Source of the DNA: Streptomyces clavuligerus
GTDB lineage: Bacteria > Actinomycetota > Actinomycetes > Streptomycetales > Streptomycetaceae
NCBI RefSeq assembly: GCF_005519465.1
Contig: NZ_CP027858.1
Coordinates: forward strand, 5,394,001-5,458,000
Direction of reading: 5' to 3'
Length of the DNA: 64,000 nt
Shown here: in pieces, positions 1 to 8,357 of the stretch
How the letters are laid out: each line of letters starts with the position of its first letter
Position numbering within the stretch: the first letter of the stretch is position 1
The notes under the pieces: model-generated
The model's database searches: none
What the model was told of the DNA's origin: nothing
What the model saw: the letters and a program-made list of their open reading frames with translations, nothing else
Made by a program: the position numbers and the translations under genes

Positions 1-754
1 GCCCCCCGTGCATCATCCGCTCCGCCAGCTCCATCACCCGCGCGTTGAGCCGCGCCGCCCGTGCGGTGTCCCCCCGGTCGAACGCGTCGAGCACCGCCCG
101 CAGCGCGGCAGGCGCCACATTGGCCACGGTGCTCACATAGCCGGCCCCGCCCACCGCGTACAGGGGGAGGTTCAGCTCCTCGTTGCCGGAGTAGTACGCG
201 AGACCGGTCCGGGCGATCACCCGGGTGGCCCCGAGCAGATCGCCCGAGCAGTCCTTCACGGCCGTGATCCGGGGGTGCTCGGCCAGCCGGAGTACCGTCT
301 CCACCTCGATCCGGGTGCCGGTGCGCCCCGGGATGTCGTACAGCATCACCGGTACGCCGACCGCGTCCGCGACCCTGCGGAAGTGCGTTTCGACGGCGGT
401 CTGCGGGGGCCTGCTGTAGTACGGCGTGACGACGAGCAGCCCGTCGGCGCCCGCGTCCTCGGCGGCGCGGGCCAGGCCGGCCGTGTGCCGGGTGTCGGCC
501 GATCCCACCCCCGCGATCAGCGGGACGTCCGGGCCCACGGCCTGCCGTACCGCTGTGATCAGCGCGGTCTTCTCGGCGTCGGAGGTCGTCGGGGACTCGC
601 CGGTGGTGCCGCTGAGGACGAGCCCGTCGCAGCCGTCGGCGATCAGCCGGGCGGCGAGGGCGCCCGCCGCGTCCAGGTCCAGTCGCTCCCCGTCCTCGGT
701 GAACGGGGTGATCATCGCGCAGAGCGCTCGGCCGAAGGGGGGTGAGGTGATCAT
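1..754 (-). CDS. dapA: 4-hydroxy-tetrahydrodipicolinate synthase family (DapA-like), 3' end off the window
   Basis: The enzyme is predicted to condense pyruvate with aspartate semialdehyde in lysine and diaminopimelate synthesis. About 251 codons are visible; the C-terminus lies beyond the left edge. The protein starts MITSPPFGRALCAMITPF. It carries the family motifs SGTTGESPTT, YDIPGRTGT (the conserved Tyr and Arg) and AVKDCSGD, whose Lys forms the Schiff base. ATG at 754 is the only well-placed start. The gene is divergent from the ABM-domain gene at 987. Two other DapA-fold proteins occur in this window (18200 and 20659) and lack the IPGRT motif, so this one is the best candidate for a true DapA. 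Streptomyces often has several paralogues, so the symbol is probable and not certain. Confidence 0.85.
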   Translation of the reverse strand, partial: MITSPPFGRALCAMITPFTEDGERLDLDAAGALAARLIADGCDGLVLSGTTGESPTTSDAEKTALITAVRQAVGPDVPLIAGVGSADTRHTAGLARAAEDAGADGLLVVTPYYSRPPQTAVETHFRRVADAVGVPVMLYDIPGRTGTRIEVETVLRLAEHPRITAVKDCSGDLLGATRVIARTGLAYYSGNEELNLPLYAVGGAGYVSTVANVAPAALRAVLDAFDRGDTARAARLNARVMELAERMMHGG

Positions 755-907
755 GACGGCAGTCTGCGGGCCTCCGGCGGTCACGGTCCACTTAGATCGG
801 CTTGGCTCGTCGGTTTAGCGCGGCTGAACAGTGCGGAGCCGGGCGCTCCCGGGCCGGGCCGGGCGGTGCGGAGCCGGGCACGCCTGAGTGCGGCACCCCT
901 CGGGCCC

Positions 908-938
908 TTGACCTCAATCTCGCTTGAGCTTGAACGAT
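908..938 (+). promoter_or_regulatory. MerR/SoxR-type promoter with operator in a 19-bp spacer
   Basis: A -35 element TTGACC (908-913) and a -10-like AACGAT (933-938) are separated by 19 bp. The spacer holds an inverted repeat, CTCAA-N6-TTGAG. An over-long spacer with a dyad is the hallmark of promoters activated by MerR-family regulators. It points at the ABM-domain gene starting at 987. No MerR gene was seen in the window. Confidence 0.5.
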
Positions 939-986
939 GGCAATCGCCGCGCACCGCAGGGGAGCGCGCGCCGGAAGGAGCCCGTC

Positions 987-1703
987 ATGTCCGTGCCCGC
1001 CCTCAGCCGTCCGCGGCCCCGCCCCGACTTCGAGCGCCCCGGAGTGGGCCTGGTGGGTGTCTCCACCTGGGACGTCGGGACCTCCGAACGCCAGCGCGCC
1101 ACCCTGGCCGCCATCGAACGGGCCTGGCTCGGCCGCCCCTGGCCCGAGGGCGGCCCGCTCTCCTACACCGTCCATCTCGGCGACGACGGCCGCACCCTGC
1201 TGCACTACTCGCAGTGGCCGGACAAGGAGGCGTACGACCGCTTCGTCCGTACCTTCCGCGACGAACGCAACGCCGAGATCGACGCGGCGGTCCCCGGTAT
1301 CGAGCGCGTCCGGCTGGACTTCTACGAGCTGTACCGGGGCGCGGGCGACGCCGCCCGGGACCCCGGCTCGATCGTGATCGTCGAGGTCGAGTTCGCGGGG
1401 CCGGACGCGAAGCGCCAGCGGGAGTGGGTGGACACGGTCCTCACGGCACTGGCGTCGGACGCGGACAACAGGGCCAGGTCCGGCGGCATCTCGGGCTGGT
1501 TCCATGTCGGCACCGAGGGCGACCGGGTGCTGAACTACGCCGAGTGGGAGAGCGCCGACGCCCATGAGCGGGCGCTGGCCGCGCCGGGCGCGGGCGTCGG
1601 TTCCGGCACCCCGGAGTGGGACCGGGTGCACACCTTCCCGGGGGTGCAGGGGGGCGGGGTGCGGCGCTATACGCCGGGGATCACGCTTGTCCCCGGCGCG
1701 TGA
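987..1703 (+). CDS. Antibiotic-biosynthesis-monooxygenase (ABM) fold protein with two barrel halves
   Basis: This 238-residue protein has two similar dimeric alpha-beta-barrel halves. The first half contains SYTVHLGDDGRTLLHYSQW; the second contains VIVEVEF and later VLNYAEWES. Each ends in the 'YxxW' strand pattern usual in ABM-fold proteins. Such proteins include small cofactor-free monooxygenases and proteins of unknown role; no substrate can be read here. I chose ATG 987 over the in-frame ATG at 924 because GGAAGGAG lies 6-7 bases upstream of it. The gene stands alone behind a MerR-type promoter, so induction by a small molecule or redox signal is likely. Confidence 0.75.
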   Translation: MSVPALSRPRPRPDFERPGVGLVGVSTWDVGTSERQRATLAAIERAWLGRPWPEGGPLSYTVHLGDDGRTLLHYSQWPDKEAYDRFVRTFRDERNAEIDAAVPGIERVRLDFYELYRGAGDAARDPGSIVIVEVEFAGPDAKRQREWVDTVLTALASDADNRARSGGISGWFHVGTEGDRVLNYAEWESADAHERALAAPGAGVGSGTPEWDRVHTFPGVQGGGVRRYTPGITLVPGA

Positions 1704-1719
1704 GCCCGACGCGGGCTCG

Positions 1720-2157
1720 TCATGAACGAGGCTCCCCGCGCATCGCCGCCGATGCGCGGGAGACGCCGAGGCAGCCGAGCGCGATGACGCTGAGCACCGC
1801 GATGGCGAAGCAGGCCGCGACCGTCGGATTGACCCATGCGGGGACGAGGTCGTACGAGGCGTTGCACTTGTTGCTCAGGGGAAACAGGCGGTCGAAATCC
1901 TCGGAGTGGGCCGAGCGGTAGGCGGAGTCGTACGCCTGGTGGTGGTTGAGCACACAGGTCTCCGCGACGTCGAGCCCTCCGGGCACGGCGCCGAACAGCC
2001 AGGCGGCGGCGCCGAGGAAGAGGGAGACGGACAGGGCGCGGACCCACCACATCGGTTGGGTCCAGAACCTTTCCCCCAGCGCCTTGAAGAGCTGGACGAC
2101 GTTCCAGACGTTCCAGGCGAACCATGCGGTCGGTAGGAGGAGTATGAGGAACAGCAC
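1720..2157 (-). CDS. Small membrane protein of unknown function
   Basis: The 145-residue protein begins MLFLILLLPTAWFAWNVW, a strong first membrane segment. A second segment lies near residues 40-60 and a third near 110-130. The loop between the second and third has two Cys (ETCVLNHH and SNKCNASYD) that could form a disulfide outside the cell. The start is GTG at 2157 with AAGGA about 6 bases upstream. It is convergent with the ABM gene. I recognise no family. Confidence 0.6.
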   Translation of the reverse strand: MLFLILLLPTAWFAWNVWNVVQLFKALGERFWTQPMWWVRALSVSLFLGAAAWLFGAVPGGLDVAETCVLNHHQAYDSAYRSAHSEDFDRLFPLSNKCNASYDLVPAWVNPTVAACFAIAVLSVIALGCLGVSRASAAMRGEPRS

Positions 2158-2377
2158 TGTTTCCTTCTCGCCGTGTGTCGCGTGATCGGCTCGAACAGTA
2201 CTGCGCCGAGGGCGAGTTCACCCCTGTCCGGGCTCCGGGGCGCGGAAGTGTGGGTGGCCCCGGGCGGCCGGGTGCGGGGTGTGTCCGGCCGGCCCGGGGC
2301 CGGGGAGCGCGGTGGGTGCGTTGCGCGCGCTCCCTCTTCCTCCCGGTGCGGGCCGGGAGGGGTCTGTGTGGGTCCTT

Positions 2378-2479
2378 TCAGACGGTGGGGGGCTGGAGCG
2401 GGGGCGGGTCCCAGGCGACGCAGAGGTAGCCGAGACCGAGGAGTATGAGGACGGCGCAGTGGCGGAGGCGGCGGTTCAT
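2378..2479 (-). CDS. 33-residue single-pass membrane peptide
   Basis: The peptide begins MNRRLRHCAVLILLGLGYL and ends in a Pro-rich tail (WDPPPLQPP). The N-terminus is basic and followed by about 16 hydrophobic residues, as in a single-pass membrane peptide. Its ATG (2479) overlaps the TGA of the upstream 81-residue gene in an ATGA, which suggests translational coupling. Composition and coupling support a real gene, but no family is recognised. Confidence 0.45.
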   Translation of the reverse strand: MNRRLRHCAVLILLGLGYLCVAWDPPPLQPPTV

Positions 2480-2721
2480 GTGGTCAGGCCGCTGACCGTC
2501 GACTGTCGGCTGAGGGCGTTGCGGGTGGCGAGGGCCGGGGTGAGCTGTTCGGCCGTGGTGGGGCGGCGGGTGGCTGTGAGGTCCGCGTCCCATTCGATGC
2601 CGCCGCGCAGGGGGCGCAGCGCGTAGTGGGTCTCGTAGACCTCCATGACCTCGCCGAGGATCTGCCGCGTGGGGTCGAACGCAATTTCCCCTACGCGGAG
2701 TTTGCCGCTGTGACCAGGCAT
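2476..2721 (-). CDS. Conserved hypothetical protein next to the XRE/DUF397 locus
   Basis: An 81-residue soluble protein beginning MPGHSGKLRVGEIAFDP. The N-terminal half is beta-rich (VGEIAFD, YALRPLRGG, a small barrel-like pattern) and the tail is charged. The start ATG 2721 has GAGAGGAAG 5-9 bases upstream. It is transcribed divergently from the XRE regulator at 2829, with only about 107 bp between them, so it is a plausible target of that regulator. It is translationally coupled to the 33-residue peptide downstream. Function unknown. Confidence 0.6.
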   Translation of the reverse strand: MPGHSGKLRVGEIAFDPTRQILGEVMEVYETHYALRPLRGGIEWDADLTATRRPTTAEQLTPALATRNALSRQSTVSGLTT

Positions 2722-2828
2722 GACGCTTCCTCTCTGTAGCTACGTCGCTACCGGGTGGCATCAGCGTGGACTAGCGTGAGCACTCCTTCAACTTGCGTTT
2801 TCTGCTTAGCCGGTTGGGTGGTTGCGGC

Positions 2829-3656
2829 ATGCACAGAAAAGAACTGGACCCCGAGAAGTCCCCGAGGGCCGCCTTCGGAGCGCGTTTGCGCACGTTGCGC
2901 GATGAGCGCGGCTGGACACAGGAGGAGCTGGCGCAGCGCATCGGTTGCTCTGCGACGCATATCTCCGCCATCGAAACTGGTCGGCGTCCGCCGACTCCCC
3001 GGTTCGCGAAGAAGGCCGACAGGGCTCTCGGCACCGGGGACAGGCTCGAACGCCAGAGCCTTGCGGTGCGGTACACCGCCATGATCGACGGGCTCTCGGA
3101 CTACGTCGACTTCGAGGCTCGCGCGACAGAGATCAGGCTCTACGACGTCGGTGTCATCCCGGGCATACTGCAAATCCCCGAGTACGCGGCGGTACTGAAC
3201 GATCGCGCCGTCGAGCGAGGCGCGATCACGCCCGAGCAGGGCGAGGAGCGGAACGGAATCGTCGCGACGCGTCAGACAGTGCTACAGCGGACGCCGCCAC
3301 CTCTGCTGTTCGTGGTGCTGGACGAGAGCTGTCTCAGAAGGCCCGTCGGCAGCGCCGCCCTCATGGACGCGCAGTTCGCCCGGCTGATCGAGTTCGCTCG
3401 GCTGCCGAATACCGTGCTTCAGGTCGCCCCGTTCGAGATGGGCGACCGCCGCCCGCTCAGCCTGCCGCTGTATGTCCTGACCATGGAGAGTCGTTCGCTG
3501 ATCTCCTACACGGAGTCTGCGCATCGTGGCTTTCTCGAACGGGAAAGCTCCTTCGTGGTACCGCTGTTGACCGCATACCATCAGCTCCAAGCCGACGCGC
3601 TCTCACAGGCGGCATCCGTAGCCATGATTGAGCAGTTACGAAAGGGCACCCCGTGA
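2829..3656 (+). CDS. XRE-family regulator of the Scr1/WhiJ type (DUF5753)
   Basis: A 275-residue protein with an N-terminal helix-turn-helix at about residues 18-70 (LRTLRDERGWTQEELAQRIG, then SATHISAIETGRRPP). The C-terminal DUF5753-like region includes YDVGVIPGILQIPEY and FVVLDESCLRR. This architecture is typical of WhiJ-like Streptomyces regulators, which pair with small DUF397 proteins. They are often called Scr1-type antitoxin-like regulators. I chose ATG 2829 (MHRKELDPEKS) because the alternative at 2793 adds a basic stretch with no ribosome site. It overlaps the first DUF397 gene by 4 bases. Confidence 0.85.
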   Translation: MHRKELDPEKSPRAAFGARLRTLRDERGWTQEELAQRIGCSATHISAIETGRRPPTPRFAKKADRALGTGDRLERQSLAVRYTAMIDGLSDYVDFEARATEIRLYDVGVIPGILQIPEYAAVLNDRAVERGAITPEQGEERNGIVATRQTVLQRTPPPLLFVVLDESCLRRPVGSAALMDAQFARLIEFARLPNTVLQVAPFEMGDRRPLSLPLYVLTMESRSLISYTESAHRGFLERESSFVVPLLTAYHQLQADALSQAASVAMIEQLRKGTP

Positions 3657-3859
3657 CGATCACGACCGATTCCCTCCGCTGGATCAAGTCCTCCTACAGC
3701 GAGAACGGCGGCGTCTGCGTGGAGTGGGCTCCGGCGTACGCGTCCGCGACCGGTGTGGTTCCCGTCCGGGACAGCAAGCAGAGCACCGGCCCGGTACTGA
3801 TGGTGTCTGCCGCCGCGTTCGCAGGTCTCGTCGACTTCGCCCGGGGGGCCGAGCTGTGA
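3653..3859 (+). CDS. DUF397 protein, first tandem copy
   Basis: A 68-residue protein with the full DUF397 pattern: LRWIKSSYSENGGVCVEWA, then VPVRDSK and a C-terminal FAGLVDFARG. These small acidic proteins partner with WhiJ/Scr1-type XRE regulators and have been described as toxin-like or as co-regulators. The GTG start at 3653 overlaps the XRE stop (GTGA), so the two are translationally coupled. The second copy follows with another 4-base overlap. Confidence 0.85.
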   Translation: MTITTDSLRWIKSSYSENGGVCVEWAPAYASATGVVPVRDSKQSTGPVLMVSAAAFAGLVDFARGAEL

Positions 3860-4056
3860 CCGACTGCCTTCGTTGGGTCAAGTCCTCCTACAGCACCGAC
3901 AACGGCGGCACTTGCGTGGAGTGGGCGCCCGGGCACGCGTCCGCGACCGGTGTGGTCCCGGTGCGTGACAGTAAGCGGGCCGATGGCCCGGTCCTGATGG
4001 TCTCGGCCCCTGCCTTCGTGGGCCTCGTCGCCCTCGCGCGCAGCGCCACCCTCTGA
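3856..4056 (+). CDS. DUF397 protein, second tandem copy
   Basis: A 66-residue protein starting with GTG 3856 inside the previous stop (GTGA). It repeats the motifs LRWVKSSYSTDNGGTCVEWA, VPVRDSK and FVGLVALAR, and is clearly a duplicate of the gene before it. The copies differ at scattered positions (for example YASATG and HASATG), so it is a diverged and probably functional pair. A strong hairpin follows at 4073. Tandem DUF397 genes behind one regulator may give alternative partners for the same XRE protein. Confidence 0.85.
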   Translation: MTDCLRWVKSSYSTDNGGTCVEWAPGHASATGVVPVRDSKRADGPVLMVSAPAFVGLVALARSATL

Positions 4057-4072
4057 CAGATGCGCGGGCACA

Positions 4073-4102
4073 GCGCCCGGCCGGGACCTCCCGGCCGGGC
4101 GC
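4073..4102 (+). terminator. Hairpin terminator after the XRE/DUF397 operon
   Basis: Perfect 13-bp arms (4073-4085 and 4090-4102) with the tetraloop ACCT lie 16 bases after the second DUF397 stop. There is no strong T-run, as is usual in Streptomyces. Confidence 0.75.
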
Positions 4103-4185
4103 TTCGTCATGGGCAGCACAAGCTGTGGACAGCGCCGGTTCGGGGAGTTTGCGCTGAGCCCGGCCGCTGCCGCCTGGCCCCAGCC

Positions 4186-4356
4186 CTACTGTTCGGCGTC
4201 ACCGCGAAGGAGCCGGGCGAGTGCGAGTGCCTGGCGCCGGTACTCCAGCACCTCCCGGAGGGCGGTGTTGACGGTCTCCTTCTTGGCGCTGGTGCCCAGT
4301 ACCAGCGCCACGTCGGCCAGCGGTTCGTCGTCCAGGTCGATCACTGTGCGGCCCAT
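4186..4356 (-). CDS. VapB-type antitoxin, apparently without a toxin gene
   Basis: A 56-residue protein, MGRTVIDLDDEPLADVAL and on, with the ribbon-helix-helix pattern (short strand, then KKETVNTALREVLEYRRQ) of actinobacterial VapB antitoxins. ATG 4356 is preceded by AGGGGG; longer starts at 4395 and 4386 lack a site. In complete modules a VapC PIN-domain toxin begins within a few bases of the stop. Here the downstream minus-strand sequence (4060-4185) shows no PIN start and runs into the DUF397 terminator. It may be an orphan, or may pair with a toxin elsewhere. Confidence 0.75.
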   Translation of the reverse strand: MGRTVIDLDDEPLADVALVLGTSAKKETVNTALREVLEYRRQALALARLLRGDAEQ

Positions 4357-4471
4357 CCGCGCCCCCTGATGTGTCTGCTTGCGCATCGAGTACATCTTGC
4401 TGTCTGCCGTTTCTCGGCGCGGGCCTTGATGGAGATCGCGGGAAGTGCCGACGGCGCCCCGCGCACGGCGC

Positions 4472-4504
4472 GGCCCCGCCCCCTCTTCGTGAGGGGACGG
4501 GGCC
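4472..4504 (-). terminator. Hairpin terminator after the secreted nuclease gene
   Basis: Arms 4472-4485 and 4491-4504 pair over 14 positions with one mismatch and a TTCGT loop, just downstream of the nuclease stop on the minus strand. Confidence 0.7.
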
Positions 4505-4525
4505 GTCCGTTCGTTCCGGCGGCGC

Positions 4526-6412
4526 CTACGGGCGGAAGCGCAGGAGCTGCGGGTCGTGGTCGCTGTTCTGGTCCGAGAACTCCGCGTTGATGTGGACGCT
4601 GTCGTAGCTGAAGTTCCGGATCGACGGGCTCGTCAGGATCTGGTCGAGGACCTGGCTGTTGCCCTGGAAGACGTAAGAGTAACGATCCTTCCGGGGGAGG
4701 GACTTCACGGCCGGGTACAGGGCGCCGCCGTCCGTCAGGGCCTGGGTCGTCGCCGAGAACTCGAAGTCGTTGATGTCGCCGACGACGAGGACGTCCGCGC
4801 GGCGGTCGGCCTTGAGGATCTTCTTCACGAAGGCGTTCACGGACTGGGCCTGCTGGAGGCGCTTGACCTCGGAGGAACGGTTCGGCGGCTGGCGGTGGGC
4901 GGTCAGGCCCTCGTCGCCGCCCTTGGAGCCGAAGTGGTTGGCGATGACGAAGACCGTCTCGCCCCGGAAGGAGAACTCCGCCGCGAGCGGCTTGCGGCTC
5001 GACTCCCACGCGGGGTTCGCCGGGTCGACCCGGCCCGGGGACAGGGTGAGGGCCGCGCCGCCGCGCCGGGTGGACGTCACATCGGTCGGGGTGGTCGCGT
5101 CGCCGCCCGCACGGTCGGTGAAGGAGACCCGCTCCGGGTTGAACAGGAACACCTGGCGGATGTTGCCGCCGGGCTCGCCGCCGTCCTTGTTGTTCTCCGG
5201 GGAGATACTGCGCCACTCGTACGCGGGACCGCCCGCCGCGACGATCGCGTCCGTAAACTTTCGGACAGTCTCATCGGCGGCCACGACGCCGTCGTTCTTC
5301 TTGCCGTTGTTGTCCTGGATCTCCTCCAGGGCCACGATGTCGGGCGAGGCCAGGTTCTCCACCACGGCCTTCGCCAGCGAGTCGAACTTCGTCTGCGGGT
5401 CGGTCGGGTCCAGGTTCTCCACGTTGTACGTGGCCACCGCCAGCTCGCCGGAGCGGTGCGGGCGGGCCTGCTCGCGCTTCAGGCCCCGGTCGCGGACCTC
5501 GCCCAGGGCGCGCGCGGCCAGCGTGTAGCCGCCGAACTGGTTGAAGTCGAGCACGCCCTCGGTGGTGCCGGTGAGCACGTCACCCACGTTCGCGGTCGGG
5601 AAGGGCTGCTCCGCCAGCGGCACCAGCGACTGGATCTTCAGACGGCCGCTGTTCTGCGAGGTGTACGAGCCGTAGAGCGCGCCGCCGCGCGGGGTGCGGT
5701 TCTCGTACGGCTTCACCGTCACCCACAGCTCGGAGTACGGGTCGCTCGCCCCGACGACCCGGGAGGTACCTATGCGGACGCTGGTGCCCTCCAGGGACTC
5801 GTAGTAGTCCAGGGCGTAGGCGCCAGGGTTCAGCGGCAGCCCGTTGACGCTGCCCCCGGCGGCCGGGTCGCCCTGCGGGGCGTACGCGTCCGGCACCGTA
5901 CGGGCCGAGACGGTGACCGGCTCGGGCAGCGCGTTGCCGGAGGAGACCACGGTGACCGTGGGACGGGTGATCTGCGTCAGCGACTGGTTGCCGGACGAGG
6001 TGCCGCCCGGGATGTACTCCGTCACCGTGCCGGAGACGGTGACCTCGTCACCGGCCTTCACCGACGGGGTGGTGGAGCCGGTGAACACGAACACGCCCTC
6101 GCTGGTCGCGGGGTCGGCGTCCGGCACGCGCTCCTGAATCCAGAAGCCCCGCGCGGAGCCGTAGCCGCGCACCCCGGTGACGATGCCGGGGACGCCCGCG
6201 ACCGGCTGCCCGGCCAGCGGCGAGATCCGGGTGGACCCCTGGATGTCGTGGATGCTCACAGCGGCGGCCCGCTCGGTCCGCTCGGCGGGTCCGGCCACCG
6301 CCGGGGCACCGGCGAGCAGTCCGGCGGCGAGCGCGGTGGCGACGGCGGCCGAGAGGGCGGCGGGTCTCGGTACGGCGGAGGAGAACGGGGACGGGGAGTG
6401 CGAGGACACCAT
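4526..6412 (-). CDS. Secreted ExeM/NucH-type endonuclease (endonuclease/exonuclease/phosphatase fold)
   Basis: A 628-residue exported nuclease. The N-terminus is a signal peptide (MVSSHSPSPF, then an Ala/Leu core and GAPAVAGPAE). An OB-fold-like region follows at about residues 50-150 (VPGIVTGVR, FVFTGSTTPSVKAGDEVTV). The C-terminal half is the EEP catalytic domain: ATYNVENLDPTD, ALEEIQDNNG (metal-binding Glu), IANHFGSKGG, VGDINDFEF and SDHDPQLLRF (catalytic Asp-His). It would degrade extracellular DNA for phosphate or nitrogen, or during hyphal turnover. ATG 6412 has GGAG upstream; a longer frame to 6481 adds a basic stretch not typical of signal peptides. A TTGACA hexamer lies at 6532-6537 on the minus strand without a convincing -10. 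Confidence 0.85.
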   Translation of the reverse strand: MVSSHSPSPFSSAVPRPAALSAAVATALAAGLLAGAPAVAGPAERTERAAAVSIHDIQGSTRISPLAGQPVAGVPGIVTGVRGYGSARGFWIQERVPDADPATSEGVFVFTGSTTPSVKAGDEVTVSGTVTEYIPGGTSSGNQSLTQITRPTVTVVSSGNALPEPVTVSARTVPDAYAPQGDPAAGGSVNGLPLNPGAYALDYYESLEGTSVRIGTSRVVGASDPYSELWVTVKPYENRTPRGGALYGSYTSQNSGRLKIQSLVPLAEQPFPTANVGDVLTGTTEGVLDFNQFGGYTLAARALGEVRDRGLKREQARPHRSGELAVATYNVENLDPTDPQTKFDSLAKAVVENLASPDIVALEEIQDNNGKKNDGVVAADETVRKFTDAIVAAGGPAYEWRSISPENNKDGGEPGGNIRQVFLFNPERVSFTDRAGGDATTPTDVTSTRRGGAALTLSPGRVDPANPAWESSRKPLAAEFSFRGETVFVIANHFGSKGGDEGLTAHRQPPNRSSEVKRLQQAQSVNAFVKKILKADRRADVLVVGDINDFEFSATTQALTDGGALYPAVKSLPRKDRYSYVFQGNSQVLDQILTSPSIRNFSYDSVHINAEFSDQNSDHDPQLLRFRP

Positions 6413-6770
6413 GGAAGAACTCCGGGTCGTGGCGGGAGCGAGTGGCGGAACCGCCCTGGTGCGGCGTCGAGGTGACGGCACACCGGATCAACGGCTCTAC
6501 GCGCGTCAATTTCCGTGGTTCCCCCCGGACTTGTCAAGGGCCCGCCCACAAGCGGAAGCCACTCCGCCGCAGCCGGGCCCGCCGACGGGGGGCGCGCAGG
6601 TCACCCGGGTGCTCGCAGAGGTGTGCGGAGGGTGTCCGGAGAACGCCGCCCGCGCGGCGAAAACCGGTGCAATACGTCTACGCTGGAGCCCGTCCGGAGC
6701 CGGCCCCCGGAGCCCGGAGCCAGCCCGGTGCCCTGCCCGGAACCGCATCCCCCCGAGGAGATACAGCGCG

Positions 6771-8279
6771 ATGTCCCACGACGGTCCCACCCTGCCGCCC
6801 GTACGGCTGTCCCCGGACGCGGAGCTGGCGCGGGCCGCGCTCGCGACCCCCCTGCTGACCCGGGCCGTGCGGCTCGCCCGCTGGGCGGGTCCGGAGACCC
6901 GCGTGGGCGCGGGCGGCGAGCTGGCCGAGGAGCAGCTCCCCGCCGCAGCCGCAGTGCTGGGGCTCGACACCGACACCGACGGGGACGGGCCCGCGTACGC
7001 GAGCGAGGCGTGGCGGATCGCCGTCGACGCCGGGCTGATCGAGGTCACCGACCCCGAGGACGCCGACGGCACCGAGGACTCCGGGGCGGGCCCGGACGAC
7101 GCCTCCTGGGGCACCGCCGGTCCCGGCGAGAACCTCGGGCTGCTCACCGGCGGCAGCCCCCGGGACGTCCTCGCCGTCTGGCTGGAGGCGCTGGAGGCCG
7201 TGCACGCGGACGCCATCGCGCCGCTCCTCGACGACCTGGCCGACGTCATCGGCGAGGACGGCGAGATCGACTACGCGCGGCTGGACTGGGACCCGGACGC
7301 CGAGGCCGACTTCCTCGACGGGGTCCTCGGCAACCTCTATCTGCTGACCGTCTCCGACAAGGGCGCGGCGGACGAGCCCGTGCCGCTTCCGGCGCTCGCC
7401 GCGTCCATGATCGTTCCGGATGACATGGGCGAGCCCACCAACGATGTGCTGGAGCAGGTCTCGGACGCGATGATGCGGCTCGACGACCAGTTCCGGCTGC
7501 TGGAGCCGATCGGCCTGGTCGAGTACCAGCCCGTGGACGAGGCGCTGATGGGCGAGGACGACGGCGAGTCCGGGCCGCTCGTCGACGAGGACGTCTCCCG
7601 GTACGGGCTGGTGCGGCTCACGCCGCTCGGCCTCTACGGCGTACGGGCCCGGATGCTGGAGGCCGGTGTGGACGCCCCGGCGGTGGGGGAGCTGGCGGAC
7701 AAGGGCGCCGATGTGCTGCTGGACGGCCTTGCCCACTACCCGGAGCGGGCCGCCCGCGCCGAGACCGAGCAGTGGCTCGCCCGGCGGGGCTCCGCCGTCG
7801 CCGCGCAGGAGCTGCTGGCGGCGGCGCGCGGCGCCGACGAGGGCGCGCCGCTGCGCAGGCTCCGCTGTCAGCAGGCGCTCGCGCTGGTCGACGCGGACGC
7901 CGAGCCGGAGGTGCGGGCCGTCCTCGACGACCGGGAGCTGGGCGGCCTGGCCCGGGTCTGGCTCGCGGAGCGCGGCGCGGCCGATGTGCCCGCGCCGCCG
8001 GAGGCGCTGATCTTCTGGCTCGCCGTGGACACGCTCGCCGCGCAGCTCGACGCGGAGGGCGAGTCCGCCGAGCTGTGCGCGCTGATCGAGGGGCTGACCG
8101 GGCAGCACAGCGGCTTCTTCGACGCGGCGTGGCGGGTGGACCACCCGGCCACCGGCGATGTCCTGGAGGCGATGGGCCGCCTCCACCCGGACAAGCACGC
8201 GGCCAAGGCGGCCCGCAAGGCCGCCTTCCGCGCCCGCTCGCGCGCTTCGTCCTCGTCCGCCGCCGCCGTCCGGGACTGA
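6771..8279 (+). CDS. 502-residue protein of unknown function, paralogue of the gene at 56983
   Basis: A large acidic soluble protein. It has an early RAVRLARWAG helix, a long Asp/Glu-rich middle, a LVRLTPLGLYGVRARML segment near two thirds, and an alpha-helical repeat-like C-terminus (AAQELLAAARG, ALVDADAEPEVRAVL, LHPDKHAAKAARKAAF). ATG 6771 has GAGGAG about 9 bases upstream. The protein at 56983-58488 shares the order and spacing of these elements (DAVRIARWAA, TPLGNWAVW, TELLTVARGED, AEAEVRSA, HPDPALAKAVRRAAF). They are diverged paralogues. The C-terminal helices look like HEAT-type repeats. No function is assigned. Confidence 0.75.
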   Translation: MSHDGPTLPPVRLSPDAELARAALATPLLTRAVRLARWAGPETRVGAGGELAEEQLPAAAAVLGLDTDTDGDGPAYASEAWRIAVDAGLIEVTDPEDADGTEDSGAGPDDASWGTAGPGENLGLLTGGSPRDVLAVWLEALEAVHADAIAPLLDDLADVIGEDGEIDYARLDWDPDAEADFLDGVLGNLYLLTVSDKGAADEPVPLPALAASMIVPDDMGEPTNDVLEQVSDAMMRLDDQFRLLEPIGLVEYQPVDEALMGEDDGESGPLVDEDVSRYGLVRLTPLGLYGVRARMLEAGVDAPAVGELADKGADVLLDGLAHYPERAARAETEQWLARRGSAVAAQELLAAARGADEGAPLRRLRCQQALALVDADAEPEVRAVLDDRELGGLARVWLAERGAADVPAPPEALIFWLAVDTLAAQLDAEGESAELCALIEGLTGQHSGFFDAAWRVDHPATGDVLEAMGRLHPDKHAAKAARKAAFRARSRASSSSAAAVRD

Positions 8280-8357
8280 GCGGGAGACCGGCCGCGCCGG
8301 GGAGCACGCCGGGCGCGGCGCTCGGCGCACCCGCCTGCCCCGGGAGCGGCCTGCCGC

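Noticed and set aside
4556..6475. 639-codon open frame antisense to the secreted nuclease
   Set aside because: Composition-driven shadow: the opposite strand encodes a full signal peptide and catalytic domain, while this frame is Arg/Gly/Val-rich with no family features.
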